Shown here in pieces: positions 13,062 through 55,045 of a stretch of 64,000 bases of DNA. The position numbers and the translations under genes are program-made. The DNA comes from Leptoclinus maculatus (taxonomy: Eukaryota > Chordata > Actinopteri > Perciformes > Stichaeidae): positions 2,451,438 to 2,515,437 of the forward strand of contig JAVDOI010000011.1 of assembly GCA_032191485.1 (NCBI GenBank), given 5' to 3'. The notes under the pieces were generated by a model. That model made no database searches. It saw only the letters and a program-made list of their open reading frames with translations, and was not told the DNA's origin. Positions within the stretch are counted from its first letter, which is position 1, and the number at the start of each line of letters is the position of its first letter.

Positions 13062-15774
13062 GAGGCGCAATCCCAAACCTACGAAACAGCCGCCTTTCAC
13101 ACGGTCATTCATCAAGCGGAGCCTGTGAAAGAGGAAACGGAGTGACACTGTCCCGTCAACCTCTTTCCGATGCATCTGCCAAGTCCTTTGCAGCGGGGCG
13201 GCGGCGGGCAGGGCCTCAAAGACTCGGAGACACGGTTCTGTCTCACTTTACTGTCGTGTCATAAAATGTTCTCTTCAAAGTCATCAACTAAATCATTTCA
13301 GCTTTCAAAGGAGACACGCCGGCGCACTCGTCTTTTAATGCTGCATTCTTTTTTTTTAAATGACGGAAGCAAAGACGACGGGGTAGTCGAGACACAAGCC
13401 AGAAGGATTCAGCAGGACTGAGTCCTGTGCCAGCGAGTGTCGGCACGCGTTCTCCAGGTTACAATTGAATCAAAGTAAAGAAGCAGCGAAGATGAAAACG
13501 CTCTCTTTATTAGCCTAAATGATATTATCAAGTCAGGTACTTACACTGACGCCGTCCTCGTATCGTCACCTGTTTGTCAAAGCAACAGCTTTGCAAGTGT
13601 CACATTGCCGTGTTGCTCACATTTGGGGCAACCAGTGTGTGGAAAGTTGCCAGCTAAAGGAGAGCAACTAACGGTCCTTACAGTACTTCCATTAAAATAC
13701 AGCATCTGCATATACAAAAAAACTATTATTATTAGCAATTATTCAGATTATTGTTTGAAGTAACTGATCAACAACAAGGTTTTTCTGGTTACAGCTTCTC
13801 AAATGTCCTCATCAGCTGCTTTTCATTGTTTTACATCAATGTGAACTTTTGGGTTTTGGAAAGCTATTTTAAAGAGTCTCCTTCGATTATCATTATTATG
13901 ACTGTTTTTATCGCACTATATTAGCATAACACATTGTTAAAATAATCAGGGAAGGAGTCAGTAATCAGTTGCAGCCCTAATCCTAATATCACTCGTTCCT
14001 CTTCAACAGCAGCTGCAGGCCTCAGTGTCCAAAGGCATCTACTTAACCACATGCTTAACCAACGCCGATGTATACACACAGCCCGGCTACATGGAAACAC
14101 AACTCCTACTCTCGACAGCCAAATGGTCCTCCTCTCAGAAGGGCCCTGGTGGGATTGATTTCATTCCAGCTACAATGGGAAACTCAAATCTTGACGGAGA
14201 CGACCGAGGCCGGCGGAGGATATATACGCCGAGGATACCGTTACTCCCCCGGCCCGTCCAGTGCACCTCTGGAATGACTGCAGCAAATAATAGCCCATTT
14301 GTTTAGCCATTCTCCAAAAACACGGCTCTGGACCTTGTTGAAGTGAACAAAAAAAAACAGCACAAACCTGCTTTTTATCTCCTTTTGCAACATTATCGTA
14401 CCACCACCACCTCCTCCTCCTCCTCCTCCTCCAACTCCCGTTTCAAATCCCCCCAAAACTTACACCTTATCCACTTGTAAGCAGCTCTTAATGTGGTGTT
14501 GGGATCCCCGGAGCACAGAGCCAGAGCTCAGGGAGCTTCAGCAGGGGATATTTGGAACATACAAAGGGGGTATTATTTGTTGCACCCCCCCCCCCCCCCC
14601 CCCAATTGGCCCCCTACCAGCTTCTATTCTGTATGTGGGTCTGACTGTATCCTGATGGTGGCGAATGATGACTCCTTCCTACCGCCTGGTTCTTACACAG
14701 ACTAGAGAGAGACCGTCTCATGTGCCCTCAAGCTCATCGAAAGCAGCTGCAGCACAAACACGCCGATATTAACCGTTGACGACGACGATTGGGGAACGTT
14801 AGCGTTACATTACTTTCTCACACTTATGTGCCTACGTGCGGTGAAGGTAATTTCTTCGGCCCAGAAGACCGCTGTGTGAAACAATAAGTCTACATTGGTG
14901 TATTTGTCACGTGACTTGCATACTTCTGCAACAGCACTTCCGTATTTTAACCCAAACGACGACCTTTTCCTAAACCGAACCAAGCAGTTTAGAAAGGACT
15001 GTATGCATGTAACCAGTGGATATTGACACGTTCTTCTGGGCTTTTGTAGGAAAAAGCACGAAAAATTTGAAAATAAAACTTTCCGTAAGACATCGTACGA
15101 ACTGTGACGACGTGACGTTGACGACAGAGGAACACTGCGTCCCTCTGTTCACTCAGAAGTAATCGTTTAGATATCAAACTGTACTCAACAAAAATCTAAA
15201 CAATATTACCTTTTTAGGTCAAACGTAGCAGTTTATTGTTGGGTTAACTAAATACCTATAAATACCCATTATTCTTACGACTTAGAACCGTTTGTACTTT
15301 CCATACCTGCGGTAAAGACGTATTTCAAAGGTTACATTATATTGATGTCAGCATATTCTATAACGACTGAGTTACTGAGGCATTTCTCTCCAAATTGGGA
15401 CACCTTTTCCATAAACCTCACATGCCTCTGCACTGCATTTTGGTCCGTGGGTTTAGGTGGGGGCATGTTGTTTCAGGTACGCGTGAGACGTGAAATACAA
15501 TCCGGGGAGGCCAGCTTGAGTAATAGATTCATGAGCTCGAAGGCTTATCAGATGCCAAAACACAGCACAGTGCTGTATAATACTTGGCGACAGGATTTTA
15601 CAACTCTGGAAAGTTATTACTGGAGCAATTATTTCATTTTTTCCTCACGAAGCAAATAGTCTTCATGTTACAGTTATGACAGCTTGACTGATAGCTAACC
15701 ATGTAGCTGGATGGTTAGCTTGGTGTCAATAAACCATCACTGCACATTAACACACTACAGTGTGTAGAAATGAG

Positions 15775-15950
15775 AGGCAGGGCTGAGATGACCGAGAGGA
15801 TATATATATATATAAGCAAGCTCCTGACCAGAAGGTTGTTGGTTCAATCCCCCAGACGGAACATCTACTGCTCCAGCTACCAGTAGGGCTGTGCATCAGT
15901 GCTTTGAGGTATTTAAGGCATTGTGGGACACAAACCACAGCTTCCACTCA
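15775..15950 (+). mobile_element. tRNA-derived SINE fragment
   Basis: ACCAGAAGGTTGTTGGTTCAATCC includes a Pol III B box (GGTTCAATCC, 15841-15850) in the usual fish SINE context AGAAGGTTG. The A-box half is weak and interrupted by a TA tract. Confidence 0.6.
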
Positions 15951-16569
15951 CATGATGGCTACCAAATAAAGTACTCCATTGGTATCGGTATCACTTTAAG
16001 GATACTGGTATCAGCCCTAACCTCCATGTGTGATTGTGTAATAATGTGAGTGTTCCTGAAAAAACAGTTTATTGTGTCTGTAACATATCTGTTGTTAAAA
16101 TTGTTTATTTGTATTTGAAATAACCTATAACCCGTACAGTAGCATGTGAATGCCAGACATTGTTGCTGTTGTTGCTCTTTGCAACTCAGCATCTGGAACT
16201 GGAACACAGTGATTTACACAGAGTGGGCCAGTAAGCGACTGGATGGTAGCCACGATGCATGAGAGACCACTGTGCACTTATTGTGCCCATTAGGGGTGAT
16301 AAAACCTCATATCGTGGTGAACGTAACTCTTATGTTACAACATATATACGCTCATTGATTAGCAACGTTGCCCACAATCATTTAATATAACCACTCTGCC
16401 GTGTTAAGAAGGACAACCTAAAGAGCACAGAAGAATCGGAGTAAGAGACGAACAGAAAGAGGACAAAAGATATACAGAGAAAGGCAATAAAACAAAAAAA
16501 AGGTGCAATAAAGACTGACAGACTGAGGCGTAAAAAAACGAGGGAAATATACTGGCTGTGCAGCAGTGT

Positions 16570-16596
16570 AGCGGGGGGGGGGGGGGGGGGGGGGGG
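16570..16596. repeat. poly-G run, about 27 bases
   Basis: Longest homopurine G run in the window; a CA tract with poly-C follows at 16776-16811. Confidence 0.93.
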
Positions 16597-16924
16597 CTAC
16601 GAGTAGCATTTGTGAGAATAAACGAGATTTCCTGAACTGAGAGCATTCCAAGGGCGCCGGTGGTCTCGGCTTGCCAAGAGGCAAGACGACACATGCTGGA
16701 GATGTCTGCCAGGTAGCAGAGCACAAAGAGCCCTCATTTCCTCCCTATCCCTCCCTCCCTCCTCTCCTCTCCACCCCCCCCCACCCCCCCAACACACACA
16801 CACACACACATCCCTCCACCATCCTCTTGTCTTTCTCTCTCACCAAAACAGAGGAGTAGCTGGCGGAGATGCAGATCGCCGTTTGATTTATAAAACGGCG
16901 AGTTATGCTTCCTCAACAAAGAGA

Positions 16925-17045
16925 GCACTTTCTAGTTTAAAAGGCGTTTATTTGCATAATTAGGTATTTCTGACACACTGCCCTTCTGCTGCGCTGAATA
17001 TATTGCATCCGAGCAGGAACTCCTACAGCACTGCAGTAACTTCAT
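16925..17045. promoter_or_regulatory. possible enhancer with octamer/homeodomain site
   Basis: A perfect POU octamer ATTTGCAT (16950-16957) overlaps ATAATTAG, a composite POU/homeodomain arrangement, in unique sequence. Confidence 0.3.
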
Positions 17046-17303
17046 CAAGTTTAGTTAGAATTATATCTTTTCAGGCCAGAGTTAGTGTTGCAGGGTCTTT
17101 TTGTTTTTCTGCGTCTGGCTGAATTGGAGGCTTTTTGTGGTGGTATTCTTGTATGCACACATGTGTAAGCTGATACTAATACAGCCCTTGAAGTTTGATA
17201 CTTGCCTGGGGATCCTACTCCCCCAATGCTCACAAACACACATGCACACAGCTTCCCAGAGCTCATCCATCCCTAGGTGGTATCCCATTACTTGCTTGCA
17301 AAG

Positions 17304-17304
<1 letters not shown>

Positions 17305-17341
<37 letters not shown>

Positions 17342-17351
17342 GCACACACAC
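17305..17351. repeat. (AC)n microsatellite with GCAC variants
   Basis: About 46 bp of AC with two CG interruptions near the right end. Confidence 0.93.
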
Positions 17352-18509
17352 TTTTTGTTTTCTTTTGCCACTGTAGCTTCTAAGCCACAAGCCAAAACTC
17401 TCACTCTGCCTTCTAATTACTGCATCATAGAAACACAACCAGGGCAGGAAATACTTTAAATACTCTCAAAGCAGGACGGTGAGAGAACAGTGCTTAAAGC
17501 ACCAAAAACTGCAGCTTGCGGTTGGATATTGAGAACTCAACCCTTGACGAATAACTGCTAAAAAAAAAAAAGAGCACCGCATTTAGGCAGAGAGAGAGAC
17601 CCTTAAGAGCTACAGCGTGGATAACATCTCAGCTGCAGCAGGACTCCCTGTACCGTGTGGCAGCGGGGCCCTATTTAGAGCTGTGCAGTCAGGAAAAAAC
17701 AAAACAGTGAATAAGCTCTAATCCTTTAAGACAGCACCAATAGAGATTCCATCATGCTTGGCTCGTCACGAGAGGAGAGCAAAGCTTGGGGAGATGATAA
17801 CGTCGGGCCAACACAAAATAAAATACGGCCTGTTTTGACTGGCTGGCTTACAGCCGCTCTCTTAAGCTGAGGGTTGCTTCCTGTTGAGTGGAGGCACAGG
17901 CTCAGGTGGAGGTTTCTGCCAAAGAAAAGGGCAAAACAAAAGGTATTCACGGAGCGAAACTTTAAGGATCCTCCGGTGGCCTCGTGTGAGGCCAAATAAC
18001 AAAGACCCAAAATGTTTTGAGTGTTCACGGGGAGGCTTTCTTCACTTCAGTCTTAATGTTGAGTCTTCATGGGGGTAGGAATTAAAGAGGCATTCGTGTG
18101 AGCCAACACACACAAACAAAAGCACAACGCGCGTTAGACATTCACATATTTTTAGATTACTTTACTTTACAGCCAGATGTGGTTACCCACCACCACCACC
18201 ACCACCACTCTGTGACTGTTAGTCGGATGAAACAGGCAAAAAGCAAGACGGCAGTTGTGGAAAGTTGCGGCATTTTCCCCCCCCGATTCAATATTCAAAA
18301 TCGATCAGAAGAATCTAGAGATTCATCAACCTGGAGGTGTTGGTTGCATTAGCTTTTATATGATTTTTATGACTTATTTGTCGCTTTCTCGATAGTCATG
18401 AGGTGGAAAAAAAACAATAATTCTGGTTCACCGGGCAGGTGATAAAAACATAAATCATTTGCAAAACACCACTGATTAAATCTGGAACACCAGCATGGAA
18501 GCGTACATG

Positions 18510-18678
<169 letters not shown>

Positions 18679-18721
18679 GAGAGAGGAGGGAAAGAAAATA
18701 ATAAAAAAAATCAAAGGTCCA

Positions 18722-18830
18722 CTTAGCTTATGCCTGAATATTTACCAAGTGGCCCACTAATTACAGTCTGGTGGAATTCGACTGCGATTACAATTAGCAA
18801 ACGTCCAGACTGGCTCGGAAAACACTGGCA
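18722..18830. promoter_or_regulatory. possible enhancer, paired TAAT sites
   Basis: ACTAATTAC (18756-18764) and GATTACAATTAG (18786-18797) lie 20-30 bp apart in unique sequence directly beside the (AC)n array. Confidence 0.25.
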
Positions 18831-20791
18831 GATGTTCAGGCTGCTCAAACCCGGCCCGATGTCGGGTGTTTACCTTGTAGGACTCAATGAATTAATGCAA
18901 CTTTATCAACATGGACCTGCTTTGTTAGGAACGTCGACACAGAGCGAGACGCAGTCATGGGAGTTATAAATCACAGTAGGAGGGTATGAATGGTGACAAG
19001 AAAAGGAGCACTAATTCTGTGAAAACAAGGGTAAAAAATAGTGACCATGAATTAGTCAAATGTTGCACAATCACACCGCCAGCGTGCGTTACTGGAAGCA
19101 CGTGTTGAGACACAAGACCACAAAGACCGTGACGGCTCGTAAAACATCTCGCGGGGCCTCGTGTTTCAGTGCCGTACATCATGCTGCAGAAGGAAGGAAA
19201 GAACGACTGAATTACCGCCAAATTTAGAGACAACATAAAAATGTGGAGCTGCCTCACAGCGCAAGTTGCACACAAAAGGATGATAACCCGATACTGCAGA
19301 ATATTAAATACGACTCGGTTCCGTGAGACGTAAGTCGGCTTCCAGCCTGTTTTCATGTGGTCGAGCTCTTTTTAGTGCGATACGTTTCCTGCTGCTGCCT
19401 GCACCACGAAGACAGTTCTCCATGTAGTCACCGCTTGTATCTGAATTCCTTATATCACTTTGGGTACATACTTCGTCCACCGAGGAACACTGGGGGCAGG
19501 TTCTGAGCGTTTGTATTTACTCTGTCGTGCCTTTTTTTTTTTTAAATCTGTAAGGAATTGTCAGCATTGATCAGAACTGTCAAAAAGAACTCGACCCATG
19601 TCAGGTTTGGCACCATCTCCTGTTCAGAAGCCACACTACAGTACAAAGGGGATGAATTTCAGAGGAAGAGGCGCGATGACAACGAGGAGGGGGAGAAAAC
19701 CTCAAACAGAACACGAGTGGATAGAAAGGACACGATATTCTGAAGCGGTGGAAGATGAGATATGAAAACAAAACGCTTTGACATCTTTAAAACCACGTTG
19801 AGACGCATTACAGACAAGAAATGGTTCGATTTCTGTCTCTCATCTATCTGGCAAACAGCATCCACAGGAAGGAAGGAAGGTGTTACGACCATTTATGTGC
19901 AACACATCTGGAGAGAGCTGTGTGAGGAGACTCAAACGGATTTCAGTAACCTGAAGAAAAGGCCCACCTTAAAGAAATCTATGTTCATGTAAGTATAAGA
20001 CAGACATAATCTATTTGGGCTGTCTGTATAGATGTCACCTAATAGTTGCAACCCCTCCACACATCCTATGTTCTTCTCCTGATTGGAAATGTCTCATCAG
20101 TGACATGCAGCCATGTTAATCCTTCCTACAGAGTATCAGGACGGACATGTTGCCTTTTCAACTCTAATTCTAGTGCCTCTGTTTTTGTTTTCACCCCTTG
20201 ATCTGATAAGAGCCCAGTTGGGAACTTGTGGTCCTCAACACACAAGGGCCCATCTGCTTGTAATCTTCTCCACTGTAAGCACTCCTGAAAGCATGTATGA
20301 AGCCCAGCGCACATTTTCGGGTAAATAAATAGGCTGTTCGGTGAAAAAAAACTAACCGACACCATCATTCCTGAGGAATAAGCCACCAGCAGAAACAAAC
20401 TGGAAGAGGAGGAGAAAAGGTTTCGGACAAACTACAAATGGTAAAAAAAAAAGCGACATCTGACCGTTTGAACAATCAACTCGATGGACAGCTGCTCGAC
20501 AAACGGAGCGACGGGGGGTTCTTCCTACTGAACAGGCTGGATAAATATCCCCAGTGGTGCTAATCAATCACCACAGCCCAGTCACGGCGGGTCAGAGGTG
20601 GGCGTGGGTGATTGGAGCAATACAAAGGAAAGAGGAAGTGTAAGACGTTTTTTTTTAAGGTGGAGGGGAGAGGGGGGGGGGGGGAGGGTTGTTTGGTGAC
20701 ATGTCATCATGTAGAGGAATGGACGAACCTACTTACATTGGCCACCGCACCTTCTACGCAATTAGATATGCAGCAGCAGATGAGGCTGTAG

Positions 20792-20794
<3 letters not shown>

Positions 20795-20831
<37 letters not shown>
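20795..20831. repeat. (GT)n microsatellite
   Basis: About 36 bp of GT. Confidence 0.94.
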
Positions 20832-21634
20832 GGTACAAGAACAGATTATTCTGGTTCTGCACTTGTGAATAATGTGCAGAGGATCTATCAAACGTGATAC
20901 AAAAGCGAGAGGAAGTCGCGGGGACTTTGTGTGCTTGTGTTAAACGATTTATCTGCTTTATCTTTTGTTATCCGTTTGTGAGGATGTGATTCAGCGGCAT
21001 TCGTCACATTATGTCTGCGTGTTGTTGCATACCTGGTCATGTTTGTCACTTGATGTAATACAAAGGCCGGAGGAAGCCGGAGGACTTTGTGCGCATGCTG
21101 GACAGGATGTCTCAGTTATGAAAAGTTAGGCTTCAGGTATTAATACTTCAAAACCCTTTTGTTTATATTTAAAGAAGGGTTGCTAGAGTCTAAATCAGAC
21201 CCAAAACAACCTCGTTTGAACACTGTCCTACAGCGGTGGTTGAAAGATGGACATCCGGCCTGCTCCTCTCAAACCAAAGTAAACGCCACTTTCTCCCCTT
21301 CCTCCATCCATCCCTCCCAATCTGTCCGTCAAACAACCGAGGGCCCCCAGGAGCCTCCTCTGCCAGAGTCGACAATGACTCCATTGACACCCCGGCGTCC
21401 CATTAATCTTCATTTGTCCCATCATATCCTGCCATTGGTATGGTAATGCCCCGCCCATCTCCACTGTGTGAACTGACAGTCGGCGTCGACGGAGGCAAAG
21501 GGAGCGATAAAGGCTGGTAGGGTGCTCAAACCTCAAGGGGGGGGGGGGGGGAATGTGAGGTGCCTCTATTTGGCAGCTTCCATTGCCAATGTATGTTACA
21601 GGTTCCTCATTCAAATGACTTGAACCTTGCTAAA

Positions 21635-21672
21635 CCCCCCCCCCCCACACACACACACACACACACACACAG
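21635..21672. repeat. poly-C followed by (AC)n
   Basis: A compound C-run/AC tract; a second AC tract lies at 21849-21881. Confidence 0.92.
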
Positions 21673-21847
21673 GAGGTAATCTGATTTCTCAGCTGCCCGG
21701 GAGACCACTTCCTGAGAGGGAGGCTTGTGGAAGGATCCCTGGGGTTTCCCCATCTGTCCACCCAGGGGCTTGACCCCCTCCCTACTGTTAAGAGCTTCTT
21801 TTCTCTCTCACTCTTTTCCTCTTCATGCATCTTTCTCCTTCTCAGAT

Positions 21848-21884
<37 letters not shown>

Positions 21885-22425
21885 CAGGCTGTTTCTCAGC
21901 CGCTTTGCCGCTAATGAAGTTTGAAATGAGACGGCAACCAGTTGCAGAGACGGAGGAAGTTGCTGTCATTCCCCCACCGCAGCGATGGATCAAGTCTCCA
22001 CAAGTGGGTTAGAAATGGTGGCAGGGGGTGGAGTGTTTGGAGGGGGGGGGGGGGGGGTTACCCAACATTTGTAAGTGGAGTACTTCTCCAAGAAGCAGTG
22101 ACAGTGGTGGCGTTTATAGATTTGCAGTGAACAATTAACAGTTTACATGAAACAGCTGCAGATGTGCCGACGTTAGTTGAAATATGTCATAATTGTGTTT
22201 GCATGGAATAGCTAAAGAGTAATGAGAGGCAAAAGGACAATTACTTTAATGCAAAACATCAATTTCAAGTAAAATTTTGTCATTAAAAATAGTTCATCAA
22301 CAGCTCAAAACACGTGATGATTATATCTCATAGTGGTGTGCTGTTGAATGATTGGATGTGCCGTCAATATACATACACTTAACTGGATTACAGTCGGCTT
22401 TCTGCAGTAATGTGATGTCTCAAAG

Positions 22426-22580
22426 TAGGGATGCACAGATCCATCTTCATGTACCGATAGTGACACCTGGGCTTTGGGTCATAGCAATACAGGGTACGGA
22501 TCTGATAGCAGCGTTTAGGCTCGACTTAAACTGTAGTGCAACAGAAACCATCCCAAAGACAGTTGATTTTATTTTCCAAA
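22426..22580 (+). mobile_element. degenerate interspersed repeat starting TAGGGATGCACAGATCC
   Basis: Resembles fish elements beginning TAGGGATGCACCGAT with repeated CCGATA-type motifs and an inner CATCCCAAAGAC stretch. It is diverged; family assignment (perhaps a hAT-type non-autonomous element) is tentative. Confidence 0.4.
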
Positions 22581-22727
22581 TGTCTATTATAGTAAAATGT
22601 TTTCATGACCGATAATCATGATGGACAAAAATGATCACTAAGAGAATTCCCAGAATTGCTTTTTAAGTAAAATTGTTAGGAAAACGGATTAAAAAAAGCC
22701 ATCGTTTCATCTGTTTAGGAGCTGGTA

Positions 22728-22761
22728 TTATTATTATTATTCACATTATTATTATTATTAT
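22728..22761. repeat. (ATT)n microsatellite
   Basis: Two blocks of ATT units separated by CACATT. Confidence 0.9.
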
Positions 22762-23287
22762 CTTTAATGATGGATATGCTACTTCAGTATAAAACGCATC
22801 CCAACAGCATCAGAGGTATAAAAGTATATTTAAAGTTGAAGAGGAAGAAAGACAGAGACAGCCGGCTGCCTCAGAAGGAGCTTAAGAAGCACCGCGACGG
22901 TCTCCTTTCCTGTGTCCTTTTTGACAAGGCACAGACTCCTTCTTTGATCAGCACTCAGGAAATTTCATTAGGACGGAGATGGGTGGATAAGAGACCAAAG
23001 AAAGCTTTTGTGGATGGGAAGAGGAAGAGAAGGAGATAAAAGGGTAGGAAATAGAAAATGGAGGGGGGGGGGGGAGGGAGGGTCATGGAGGGGAGAAGAA
23101 AGAAAGAAGAGATAAATGTTTTACTTCCACCTGTTGTGCATTTTAAATTGACGGAGGGGAAGTTGTTACTCTGCTGTAGTTGTTGCTTAGCTTGAGCTTA
23201 ATTAATCCTCACAACCGCACCTAGAACCTGAACATGAGACGTCAAAGTTTTGAGCTAAATGCAGTGTTTTGAGCTAAATGCTAACAT

Positions 23288-23850
23288 CAGAATCCTGGAC
23301 TGTATATAAGAAGTGGAAGTAGTCACTATGAAGTCACCCATTGGATCGCGGACTACGGTTTTGAATGCTTGAGTTCGGCATTTTGGCCGCCGCCATCTTG
23401 TTTTTTTGCAGCCAGAGTTGACACGAGAAGGTGGAGCTAAGCACAAACAAATCTTAAATAAAACATTTTTAGGCGACCAAGATGTTAAAATTAACTCTCA
23501 TGAGCTGAAAACACATTGTGAAAGTGTTAAAGCTGTCAAACGAAAACACGAACAACAGCGAGACCGCACAACACTGTGGTAGCGACCTGTCAATCAAAGC
23601 ATAGTTACATTTATGGTCTATTTGACTCTAAATGGACCATCATTTACTAAATGAACACCATGCTGTATTGAAGAAGACTTGAAACTAGAGATTGAGACCA
23701 TAAACTCATGTTTACAATGTTTACTGAGGTAATAAATCAAGAGAGAAGTAGAGTCATTTTCTCATAGACTTCTATACAACCAGAGGAGTCGCCCCCTGGT
23801 GGACATTAGAGAGAACGCAGCTTTAACACATGAAGCATTGGCTTCACTTT
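23288..23850 (+). mobile_element. teleost interspersed repeat (non-coding), copy 1
   Basis: Contains phrases I recognise as highly repeated in many fish genomes: GTCACCCATTGG, GTTCGGCATTTTGGCCGCCG, then TGAGACCATAAACTCATGTT, GAGTCGCCCCCTGGTGG and GCTTCACTTTTCAGAC. No coding capacity is visible. I do not know its formal family name; a non-autonomous DNA element or SINE-like composite are both possible. Confidence 0.7.
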
Positions 23851-23859
23851 TCAGACACA

Positions 23860-24165
23860 GGAGGTTGTCGCCTGGTCGGCATGCTAACATGTTCACAATG
23901 ACAAGGCTAACATCATGATGCTAACCTGAACCAAATCGGTTTAGTATGTTAGCATTCTAACTTTTGTTAATTAGCACTTAACACAAAGTGCAGCTGAGAC
24001 TGATGGGTCATTAGTTTCACAGGCCTTAAATGTCCGTAGCAAATGTCATGGCAATCCTTAGAAGAGTTGTTGAGACACAATATAAATGTCAACCTCATGG
24101 TAGCGGTAGAGGAAAAGTCAGAGGATCACTAAAGCCATTAGGATAAATTGTCAGGGAAGCATGAA
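23860..24165 (+). mobile_element. teleost interspersed repeat, GCTAACAT-rich
   Basis: GCTAACATG/GCTAACATCATG motifs followed by ACACAAAGTGCAGCTGAGAC, TGTCATGGCAATCC, TTGTTGAGACA and TCAACCTCATGGTAGCG, the conserved phrases of another common fish repeat. Non-coding and degenerate. It adjoins the previous element. Confidence 0.7.
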
Positions 24166-24597
24166 TTGCACAGTTTTGTCCTCAAATGGAAACAGCCACA
24201 TCTGTATTTCCTTCTCCTTTTTCAGAACCACCATTTGATCTCTTGGAAGAGGACAGAAAGTTATTTGGCTCCACTTCGCGCAAACAAACTAAACTAAAAT
24301 GAACATAAGCACCGAAATAACTTCTGTGCCTGAAAAGCAACATCAAACGAGTTGCACCGACGCTCTGGCATCAAACTCGACCGCAAACCAAAACAATGCG
24401 GTGACAGGATCCAAAGAGAGAGTCGAGGAAGACAGACCGGAGCGGGCCACCTTTGACCTTATCAATCATGTAGAACAGAGGGAGGGAGGGAAAGGAGGAG
24501 ACAAGGGAGACAAACACACAACATCTCCTCAACCTCATCAATCAGGGACCAAAGAGGAGGAAGGAGAGATAAAGACAGCGAGCCGGCGTCTGTTTAC

Positions 24598-54138
<29,541 letters not shown>

Positions 54139-54792
54139 TTTAATAGTGAAGATCTCCTCCACGTGAACGCGCAGACATGTGTAAACATGGAGCGGTGCTG
54201 TATACTTCCTGGTTTGAGTTTAGCCCCGCCCCCTTTTACCGTAAAGCCTCGCTTATTTTACGGCAGGTCGTGTCCTTTTTGTATTTATTGCATTTTAAAA
54301 ACATTCCTGTTTTACTTCAATTAAATTGGAAAAAAAAAAATACGACAAACGGTTGAAATAAAGTCGGTTTTAATTTTGAAAATTAACTATAAGAGTCTGA
54401 AAAAAAGTATACAAAATATGATAGAAAAACATATAATTTGAAGTTTCTTTGTTACCAGGGAGTAGAAACACATATTTAAATATAATTAAAGGTATTAGCA
54501 AACATTCATTAGATGCAGTCTAAGATTCGGCATGAATAAAATATGTCAATCGGCGTTTTTTTGTATAGTTTTTAACGGTTAGTTTAGACTTCTTGTTCGC
54601 TTCTGTGAGCCAGATGACGTCTTGCAGTAAGTGCCATTTTACCAGAGCATTACGGTATTTATGCAACCTCCAGGGCGGATGTTTACGTAACCGTACTGTT
54701 CTCACGTTGCCGGTTGAGAATTGAACGACCAGTTATAGCTAAAGTTACCTTTAAACGGCTGCGTATATATATATATATATATATATAGTGAC
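54139..54792. promoter_or_regulatory. shared afg2a/nudt6 bidirectional promoter region
   Basis: 654 bp between two diverging start codons. Near the afg2a side are a GC box (GCCCCGCCCCC, 54223-54233) and an ETS-type CTTCCTGG (54205-54212); no clear TATA box for afg2a. The middle is AT-rich. Divergent housekeeping genes at this distance commonly share one promoter; transcription starts cannot be placed from sequence. Confidence 0.6.
54764..54787. repeat. (TA)12 microsatellite next to the nudt6 start codon
   Basis: Twelve TA units ending five bases before the ATG at 54793, so it is probably 5' UTR, or core promoter if transcription starts very close to the ATG. Confidence 0.85.
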
Positions 54793-55045
54793 ATGGCTGC
54801 TTGTGCCTTCGCTTTAAAGCTGTTGCCGTTGGTGGGAGGAAGGTTTTGCGGCAGAGCGTCATGTCCCGCACGCTCACCTGTGCGTGCGTTCTCGTGCGCC
54901 GCAGCTCGTTCTCAACTCCACAAAGTAACGGGGACCGGGGCTCTGACGGGCAAAGGGGACCGCTTTGGTGGAGTGACGGTGAACCTGGCTGACATCGGGT
55001 TACCGGTGGACATCAGCGAGAGCTCATTCAGCGGATTGCTTCAAG
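54793..55045 (+). CDS. nudt6: nudt6 coding exon 1
   Basis: ATG at 54793, 253 bases, donor CAAG|GTTGGT (weaker than consensus). Encodes the presumed mitochondrial leader MAACAFALKLLPLVGGRF and then GDRFGGVTVNLADIGLPVDI, which aligns with human LDRFGGISVRLARL. Confidence 0.9.

Noticed and set aside
15841..15850. Possible tRNA gene from a B-box match
   Set aside because: No paired acceptor stem or anticodon arm; fits a decayed tRNA-derived SINE. The same holds near 44.4, 55.6 and 63.5 kb.
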